A DNA stretch of 52,406 nucleotides from Collinsella sp. (GTDB lineage: Bacteria; Actinomycetota; Coriobacteriia; Coriobacteriales; Coriobacteriaceae). Every line of letters starts with the position of its first letter. The stretch's first letter is position 1. Below, piece after piece: positions 47,132 to 52,406 of this stretch. The position numbers were made by a program, and so were the translations under genes. The DNA is taken from positions 1-52,406 of the forward strand of contig JAGZQF010000010.1 of assembly GCA_018382295.1 (NCBI GenBank). Direction: 5' to 3'. Under the pieces are notes generated by a model. That model saw only the letters and a program-made list of their open reading frames with translations, had not been told where the DNA came from and did not search any database.

Positions 47132-47670
47132 AGCTGGATGCCCTCTGCGACCTTCTCGACAGCCTTGTCGCCGGCGAGCGTGCGAAGCAGCTCAAGCGCA
47201 AAGGGGAGCGACTGGGCCATGCCGCTGGCGGTGATGATGTTGCCGTCCTGCGTGACCTTCTCGCCGGTATAGGCTCCCTCGGGGAAGCTCTTCTCAAAGC
47301 CGGGGAAGCACGTGGCGTGGCGCCCCTCGAGCAGGTCGAGCTCGCCCAAGATAAACGGGGCGGCGCAGATGGCGGCAACGTGCTTGGTCGCGGCGAACTC
47401 GCAGACCACGTCGCAGACGCGCTGATCGGCGCGCAGATTGGTAGCGCCGGGCAGACCGCCGGGCAGCACAACGCAGTCGTACTCGTCAAAGTTGATCTCA
47501 TCAAAGAGCGCATCGCAGGTCACGGGGATCTGCAGCGAGCTGACGACCTCACGCGTGGGCATGATAGAGACGAGCGTGGCACGCACGCCGCCGCGACGCA
47601 TGACATCGACCATGGTCAAGCATTCAATAGTTTCAAAGCCATCGGCGGCGAGAACGGCAACGCTGGGCAT
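47128..47670 (-). CDS. DJ-1/PfpI family protein
   Basis: 180 residues from ATG 47670 (AAAGGA upstream). The fold and nucleophile elbow are typical: VAVLAADGFETIE at the N-terminus with the conserved Glu, PGGLPG mid-protein, and Cys102 in VAAICAAPFILGE. It resembles the YajL/ThiJ-type subgroup (glyoxalase III or protein deglycase proposals are debated). It precedes maf with a 4-nt overlap. Confidence 0.9.
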   Translation of the reverse strand: MPSVAVLAADGFETIECLTMVDVMRRGGVRATLVSIMPTREVVSSLQIPVTCDALFDEINFDEYDCVVLPGGLPGATNLRADQRVCDVVCEFAATKHVAAICAAPFILGELDLLEGRHATCFPGFEKSFPEGAYTGEKVTQDGNIITASGMAQSLPFALELLRTLAGDKAVEKVAEGIQL

Positions 47671-47775
47671 GAGGATTCCTTTCGTAAGGCGGCGTACAAT
47701 TAGCCGTCTTATACCCCGAAGTCGCCGATTTGCCACGCTCAATCGCCGAATGATTTTTCCGGGCAGTCTTTTTGG

Positions 47776-49089
47776 CTAGTTACGCTTGAGGTGGACGACC
47801 GTTTCGCAGTGGAAGGTTTGCGGGAATAGGTCGACCGGTGTGATCTTGATGGGAGAGAAAGTGCCTTCCTCGACAAAGCGTTTAAGATCGCGCGCCAGGG
47901 TGGCCGGGTCGCAGCTCACATAGGCGACATCGCGAGCGCTTGTGCTGGCGATGAGGTCGATGGCCTCAGGCGCTAGGCCTGCACGCGGCGGGTCGACTAC
48001 TAGGACATCGGCGTCCTGGTCGGGGAACTCGCGCACCGCGTCTCCGCCAATGACGTCGACGTTATCAAGCTTGTTGATTTCCAGGTTACGGCGTAGATCG
48101 CGCACGGCGGGGCCGTAGGCCTCGACGGCAGCGACAAAGTCGCAGCGGCGGGCGAGCGGCAGGGTAAAGGTGCCGGCACCGCAGTACAGGTCCACGGCAA
48201 GCTCGTCTTCCTGCGGGTCGAGCGCTTCCATGACAAGATCGATCAAAATCTCGGCACCCTTGGTGTTGACCTGGAAAAAAGACGGGGCAGACAAGCGCAT
48301 CTGATCCTCGGCGATATTCTCGGTCCATGAGCCCTCTCCGGCGAGCATTTCGACCTTGGAGACACGGCGGGCCTTCTTTTCGCCCTTGCTCATCACGCGT
48401 ACGATGCTCGTAGGATGAGCGGCGTCCGCCAGCACGCGGGAGACCTGCGAGCGCGGAAAAGAGCCTGTGGGCGTCCAGAGTGCGACCTCGAGTGCCTTGG
48501 TGCGGCGCGATGCGCGAATGCCCACGCGTTCGAGCCCCAAGTCATGGCTGCCGCTTAGATAGTTGAGTGCGCCGACGACCGATTTGAGTGCCTTCGGGAA
48601 GCGCTTATCGAACAGCGGACACATATCGACGGTCACGATTTTGCTGGGGTCGACACCGTGCATGCCAAGGCGCACGCGACCGTTGACGACGGTCGGTTCG
48701 AGCTCGATTTTATTGCGGTAGCCCCAGTCGTCCTTGGTGTGGCAGATGGGCTGTACCAACTCATCTGCCAGCTCAGGAGCGAACTTGCCGATGCGCTCGA
48801 GCGTGGAGCGCAGGTTTTGCTCCTTGGCGGCGAGCTGTGCCGTGCGTGAGAGATTGCCCCACGAGCAGCCGCCGCAGATGCCCACGAAGGGGCAGGGAGG
48901 CTGAATGCGATTGGGGCTTGGCTCCAGAATCTCGGTGGTGCGGGCGCGCATGAATGACTTGCCGTCCTGTACGACCTCGGCCTCGACGGTGTCGCCTGCC
49001 ACGGCACCCTGCACAAAGACGGCCTTGCCGTTGTCGGCGTGCGCCAGCCCGTCGGCGCCGTAGGTCATCGATTCTATAGTGAGCTTCAT
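47776..49089 (-). CDS. Class I SAM-dependent RNA methyltransferase (TrmA/RlmD family)
   Basis: 437 residues. N-terminal TRAM domain (MTYGADGLAHADNGKAVFVQ). Iron-sulfur cysteine motif CPFVGICGGCSWGN plus a later Cys; SAM-binding DLYCGAGTFTLPLA; VDPPRAGL; and the catalytic Cys in VSCDPATLARDL. The family makes 5-methyluridine in tRNA or 23S rRNA; the exact site cannot be read from sequence alone. ATG 49089 follows AGGA. Gene ends with HLKRN, usual for RlmCD-like enzymes. Confidence 0.9.
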   Translation of the reverse strand: MKLTIESMTYGADGLAHADNGKAVFVQGAVAGDTVEAEVVQDGKSFMRARTTEILEPSPNRIQPPCPFVGICGGCSWGNLSRTAQLAAKEQNLRSTLERIGKFAPELADELVQPICHTKDDWGYRNKIELEPTVVNGRVRLGMHGVDPSKIVTVDMCPLFDKRFPKALKSVVGALNYLSGSHDLGLERVGIRASRRTKALEVALWTPTGSFPRSQVSRVLADAAHPTSIVRVMSKGEKKARRVSKVEMLAGEGSWTENIAEDQMRLSAPSFFQVNTKGAEILIDLVMEALDPQEDELAVDLYCGAGTFTLPLARRCDFVAAVEAYGPAVRDLRRNLEINKLDNVDVIGGDAVREFPDQDADVLVVDPPRAGLAPEAIDLIASTSARDVAYVSCDPATLARDLKRFVEEGTFSPIKITPVDLFPQTFHCETVVHLKRN

Positions 49090-49137
49090 ATTCCTGCCTG
49101 TCATTCGCGTTGTTGTTCGCACCATGGTAGCAGGGAA

Positions 49138-49200
49138 AAGCGCCCCGTATCCGAGGCTTTCCTCAAATGCGGGGCGCTTCTACAAACTGCTTCTACAAAC
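49138..49200 (-). terminator. Hairpin and tandem repeat upstream of ppk end
   Basis: AAGCGCCCCG (49138-49147) pairs with CGGGGCGCTT (49170-49179), with GAGG-cttt-CCTC inside. GCTTCTACAAAC is repeated twice in tandem (49176-49187, 49189-49200), next to the ppk stop. The hairpin probably terminates ppk transcription ahead of the methyltransferase gene start. Confidence 0.65.
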
Positions 49201-49202
49201 GA

Positions 49203-51782
49203 CTATTTCGTCTTGCCGGTAATGAGCGTCTTAAGACCCAGGCCGATCAGGCCCAGGCCCATGCGCACACGACCGGGGCGATGGCGCTCGATGGCCTTGG
49301 TCTTGCCGGCGGGCTTATCGCGACGGGCGCTCGTCTCGGGCGCGGGCTTGGTGACCTGCGGCTCGGTCTGAGGTGCAGGTGCGGGCTCGGGCTCAATGAC
49401 GGTCGCCTGGACCTTTTGGACCTTGGGTGCTACCGGCTGCGGCTCGGGAGCAGGGGCGGGCTTTGCCTCGGCGGCGGGCTCCGGAGTCGCAGTAGCGAGC
49501 TCGGGCGCTTTCTCCACGGCGGGCTCTGCGGCAGCCTCGGGCTCATTCACCGGGGGAGCTGCAACCGCTTCCGGTTTGGCAGCTGCCCCGTGTTCAACCT
49601 CGGCCTGAATGGCCTCCTCGGCCACACGTTCCTTCTCCTGTGCGCGCTGCTGCGCGGCGGCCTCGGCGTTGCGATAGGCACGCTCCAGCAGGGCTTCCTG
49701 CGAGTTGAAGGGTTTCTCACCCTCTGCACGCTCCACGGGGACCCAGGTGCCGTCGCTCGTGAGGCTGCGGGCCTTCACGTTGTCGCGCAGCTGCATGCCC
49801 ATGTACTCGTGCACTAGGGCGCGGCAGGTGGGGTCGAGCACGGGGAAGGCAATCTCCACGCGGTGCTCGGTGTTGCGCGTCATCATGTCTGCCGAGCTCA
49901 GGTAAATCATGTCCGAGTCCACGCCGAAAGCATAGACGCGCGCGTGCTCCAAAAAGCGTCCGACGATGGAGCGGACATGCACGTTCTCGGTCTTGCCCGG
50001 AACACCGGGCTTGAGGCACGAGATGCCGCGGATGATCATGTCTACGCGCACGCCGGCACACGATGCCTCGGCGATCTTGTCGATAACCTCGCGGTCGGTC
50101 AGCGAGTTGAGCTTAAAGAACACGCGGGCGGGCTCGCCGGCAAGGGCGCGCTGGATCTCGCGGTCAAGCCCGCGCATGATGAGCGGTTTCAGTCCGACGG
50201 GCGCCACACCCAGGAAGCGGTAGTCGCCGCGCAGGTTGCCCAGCGACAGATTGCGGAAGAACAGGTTGGCGTCCTCGCCGATGCCGGGATGGGCTGTCAT
50301 GAGCATAAAGTCGCTGTAGAGTTTGGCCGTCTTCTCGTTAAAGTTGCCGGTGCCCAAAAGCGTGAGGCGCGTTAGCGCCATGCCCTCGCGATAGGTGAGC
50401 TGGCAGATCTTTGAGTGGCATTTAAAGCCCTCGGAACCATAGATGACGGTGCAGCCGGCCTCTTCCAGGCGCTCGGCCCACTCGATGTTGTTCTGCTCGT
50501 CAAAGCGGGCACGAAGTTCCATGAGCACCGTGACCTCTTTGCCGTTCTCGGCAGCATCGATCAGCGACTCGCACAGGCGGCTCTGCTTGGCCACGCGGTA
50601 GAGCGTGATGCGCAGCGAGATGCACTCGGGGTCGTAGGCGGCCTCGTGCACCAGATCCAGGAAGGGGTTCATGGCCTCGTAGGGATAAAAGAGCAGCTTG
50701 TCGTGCTGCAGCACCTGCTCGCGGATGGAGCGGGTCATGTCGATGGTGGGATTGGGCTGCGGCCTAAACGGCGTAAAGAGCAGCTCGTTGCGCAGGTGCT
50801 CGGGAATCTTGCCCTCAATGCCAAAGACGTAGCCCAGGTCGAGCGGGATATCGCAGGTAAAGACAGAGCGGCGCGAAAGCTCGAGCGCCTTGCGGATGGT
50901 CTTGAGCGTTGCCTTCTCGAGCGACCCCGAGACCGCGAGCACTACCGGCTGCAGACGCAGGCGCTTCTTGAGGATGCGCTTCATGTGCTGGCGGTAGTCC
51001 TCTTCCTCTTCGACGCCCTCGCCGTCCGGATCGATGTCGGCGTTGCGGGTGACGCGGATCAGCGCACGATCCAGCGGCTTATAGGAGCCAAAGCAGCTGT
51101 CCAGGCAGGCGAGGATGACGTCCTCGAGCAAGATGTAGGAGTAGGTGCCGGTGGGCGAGGGGATCTCGACCACGCGGTTCATCGAGGCGGGAATCTCGAT
51201 AAGGCCCAGCAGGCTCTCCTCGTCGGTGGCGCCGTCCAGACCACAGGCCAGATAGAGCGCGCCATTGCGTAGGTTGGGGAAGGGGTGGCGAGGATCGATG
51301 ACCAGCGGCGAGATGACCGGCGACACGTAGGCCTGGAAGTAGCGGGTTACAAAGGTGCGCTCCTCGGGCGTAAGCGAATCGATGCGGGCGCGGTGAACGC
51401 CCAAGGTGTCGAGCTTGCCCTCGATGCTCTTAAAGATGGACTCCCAACGGGTAAGGAGCCCGGGCATTTCGGCCATGACAGCATCGACCTGTTCGGAGGC
51501 GGTCATATTGCTCTTGTTGTCGACAGGTTGCTTTTTGAGCTCTGCCAGATCGGACAGGCCGCCCACGCGCACCATGAGAAACTCGTCGAGGTTAGACTCG
51601 AAAATCGACACGAACTTTAGACGCTCGAACAGCGGAACGGTCTCATCGAAGGCTTCGTCAAGCACACGGTTGTCAAAGCGTAGCCAGCTGAGCTCTCGGT
51701 TCTGCGTGTACGAGAAGTCGCGAGGCGGTTTGCGCAGCTTTGCGGCGGCTTGCTTTTTTTCGATTTTGCTCGGCATATGCAT
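49203..51782 (-). CDS. ppk: Polyphosphate kinase 1 with long acidic C-terminal extension
   Basis: 859 residues against about 690-740 for usual Ppk1. It makes polyphosphate from ATP. N domain (NRELSWLRFDNRVLDEA), head domain, then the two catalytic histidines: His456 (KCHSKICQLTY, autophosphorylated in the family) and His613 (EHARVYAFG). The canonical part ends near residue 700; about 155 further residues are Ala/Glu/Pro-rich with a basic, arginine-rich end (RHRPGRVRMGLGLIGLGLK). ATG 51782 is used; its binding site is weak and Met3 is possible. Confidence 0.92.
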   Translation of the reverse strand: MHMPSKIEKKQAAAKLRKPPRDFSYTQNRELSWLRFDNRVLDEAFDETVPLFERLKFVSIFESNLDEFLMVRVGGLSDLAELKKQPVDNKSNMTASEQVDAVMAEMPGLLTRWESIFKSIEGKLDTLGVHRARIDSLTPEERTFVTRYFQAYVSPVISPLVIDPRHPFPNLRNGALYLACGLDGATDEESLLGLIEIPASMNRVVEIPSPTGTYSYILLEDVILACLDSCFGSYKPLDRALIRVTRNADIDPDGEGVEEEEDYRQHMKRILKKRLRLQPVVLAVSGSLEKATLKTIRKALELSRRSVFTCDIPLDLGYVFGIEGKIPEHLRNELLFTPFRPQPNPTIDMTRSIREQVLQHDKLLFYPYEAMNPFLDLVHEAAYDPECISLRITLYRVAKQSRLCESLIDAAENGKEVTVLMELRARFDEQNNIEWAERLEEAGCTVIYGSEGFKCHSKICQLTYREGMALTRLTLLGTGNFNEKTAKLYSDFMLMTAHPGIGEDANLFFRNLSLGNLRGDYRFLGVAPVGLKPLIMRGLDREIQRALAGEPARVFFKLNSLTDREVIDKIAEASCAGVRVDMIIRGISCLKPGVPGKTENVHVRSIVGRFLEHARVYAFGVDSDMIYLSSADMMTRNTEHRVEIAFPVLDPTCRALVHEYMGMQLRDNVKARSLTSDGTWVPVERAEGEKPFNSQEALLERAYRNAEAAAQQRAQEKERVAEEAIQAEVEHGAAAKPEAVAAPPVNEPEAAAEPAVEKAPELATATPEPAAEAKPAPAPEPQPVAPKVQKVQATVIEPEPAPAPQTEPQVTKPAPETSARRDKPAGKTKAIERHRPGRVRMGLGLIGLGLKTLITGKTK

Positions 51783-52331
51783 CTGTCCGTTCAGTCCCCG
51801 CAGGGGACGGTAGCCTAACCCTATTCACTATTGTCTCAATTTAGTCGACTTGTGGCACGGACGTATTGTGCGAACGGTATCTTTACCTACTTCTTACGCT
51901 GACAAGTCATAGGACTGACGCCCTGCTCGTCTGCAAGCGGTCTATATCCTCACTCAACTGGTACGTAAGTGTGAATAAGAATGATGGATAGCTGAATATC
52001 ATTGAATGCAGGCGGAAACGTAAACAAACATCATTTATATACATAAAACCGATTTAGCTATGCAATTCTGAATCAAAAGTTTAGAGATGCAATTGCAAAT
52101 AGTTTTTAGGAAAAAAGAGCGTTTACCTTAGAAAAGTTACTTTAGAACGCCGAAGTACATTATGGGGGAATCTCATGCGATATACCGTTCATCGCACTTT
52201 GTTGACCGTTCGGGGGCGAGGTGGAATTGCGGGTGGAATTTGGATATAACTAGAGCTGTCAGCAAGCAGCGTCCGCTATGGAAGGGCGCTGAGAGATTCG
52301 GCCGAAAGGCCCGAAAGAAAGGTAGGAGGCC
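51783..52331. other. Long AT-rich intergenic region before arcA
   Basis: 549 nt, much AT-richer than the rest. A stretch at about 51970-51987 resembles the Bacillus-type ARG box (TGTGAATAAGAATGAT), and TGAATATCATTGA follows at about 51993. ATGCAATT occurs twice (about 52059 and 52086). Two direct repeats GGTGGAATT (52220-52228, 52233-52241) precede a -10-like TATAAC (52245-52250). Short hairpins lie in the predicted arcA leader. No protein gene is supported here. Confidence 0.5.
52245..52250 (+). promoter_or_regulatory. Candidate -10 of the arcA promoter
   Basis: TATAAC, with TGGAAT 17 nt upstream as a poor -35. The paired GGTGGAATT repeats overlap the -35 region, as activator sites do. The arcA start is about 80 nt downstream. 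Confidence 0.4.
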
Positions 52332-52406
52332 ATGACGAAAGGTCTGCACGTGCCTTCCGAGATCGGCAAGCTCAGGAAGGTCTGCCTGCACCGTCCCGGC
52401 GACGAG
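52332..52406 (+). CDS. arcA: Arginine deiminase, N-terminal fragment at the window edge
   Basis: The first 25 codons (MTKGLHVPSEIGKLRKVCLH, then RPGDE) match the conserved start of arginine deiminase: SEIGKL-K-V-LHRPG. ATG 52332 follows GTAGGAGG. The enzyme converts arginine to citrulline and ammonia, the first step of the ADI pathway giving ATP and acid resistance. The rest of the gene and probable arcB/arcC lie outside the window. The call rests on 25 residues only. Confidence 0.8.
   Translation, partial: MTKGLHVPSEIGKLRKVCLHRPGDE

Overview
The window looks like the chromosome of a high-GC anaerobic actinobacterium of the Coriobacteriia, most likely Collinsella. The basis is high GC, dense gene packing, acetate/lactate fermentation genes (ldh, two ackA, pta), an arginine deiminase start at the right edge, ECF transport, an LPXTG-anchored C69 dipeptidase, and many GC-rich composite palindromes between genes. 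I see no rRNA, tRNA, prophage, CRISPR array or complete insertion sequence. The genus call is pattern recognition, not a search result.

Left part (1-14.6 kb): a tcdA-tatD pair on the minus strand; an unassigned small-RNA-like transcription unit (1869-2001); an sdpR/sdpI-like pair; the ABC-F ATPase ettA; two low-complexity proteins of unknown function; then nadE, a PLP aminotransferase, ldh, a DUF2974-type hydrolase bracketed by two copies of a short palindrome, and a YejK/NdpA-like nucleoid protein.

Lysine/diaminopimelate region (14.6-20 kb): a minus-strand operon lysA-dapA-dapB-dapH preceded by a lysine riboswitch. lysA and dapA form one uninterrupted frame, with a good internal ribosome binding site for dapA. 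A divergent M20 deacetylase next door fits the acetylase branch defined by dapH. Downstream on the plus strand are small membrane and FxLYD-like proteins, then an HTH protein paired with a membrane-bound Ser/Thr kinase.

Middle (22.9-38.6 kb): a secreted coiled-coil/lysozyme-like protein, a MOSC protein, an ATP-grasp ligase plus Asp/Glu-type racemase pair (a candidate D-aspartate cross-bridge module), and an ECF transporter (S component, fused double ATPase, EcfT). The ECF mRNA begins with a 22-residue leader peptide carrying Trp-Trp-Trp and an intrinsic terminator, which argues for tryptophan uptake. Then come the LPXTG C69 dipeptidase, a lipid kinase followed by a 30-residue membrane protein, RNase D, a zinc metallopeptidase, xseA-xseB and a HIT protein.

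Right part (38.7-52.4 kb): two tandem acetate kinase genes, the first with altered active-site residues, convergent with pta; UDP-galactopyranose mutase with a family 2 glycosyltransferase; P1 peptidase; maf and a DJ-1/PfpI protein; an RNA methyltransferase; polyphosphate kinase with a long acidic tail; and the first 25 codons of arcA.

The least explained signal is a set of long composite palindromes in the intergenic spaces. At least three architectures recur: variable perfect outer arms of 12-29 bp around a conserved inner core (14501-14598 with 29948-30048; 45110-45214 with 45310-45434; and 41504-41630). Arms differ between copies yet stay complementary, so structure rather than sequence seems to be maintained.
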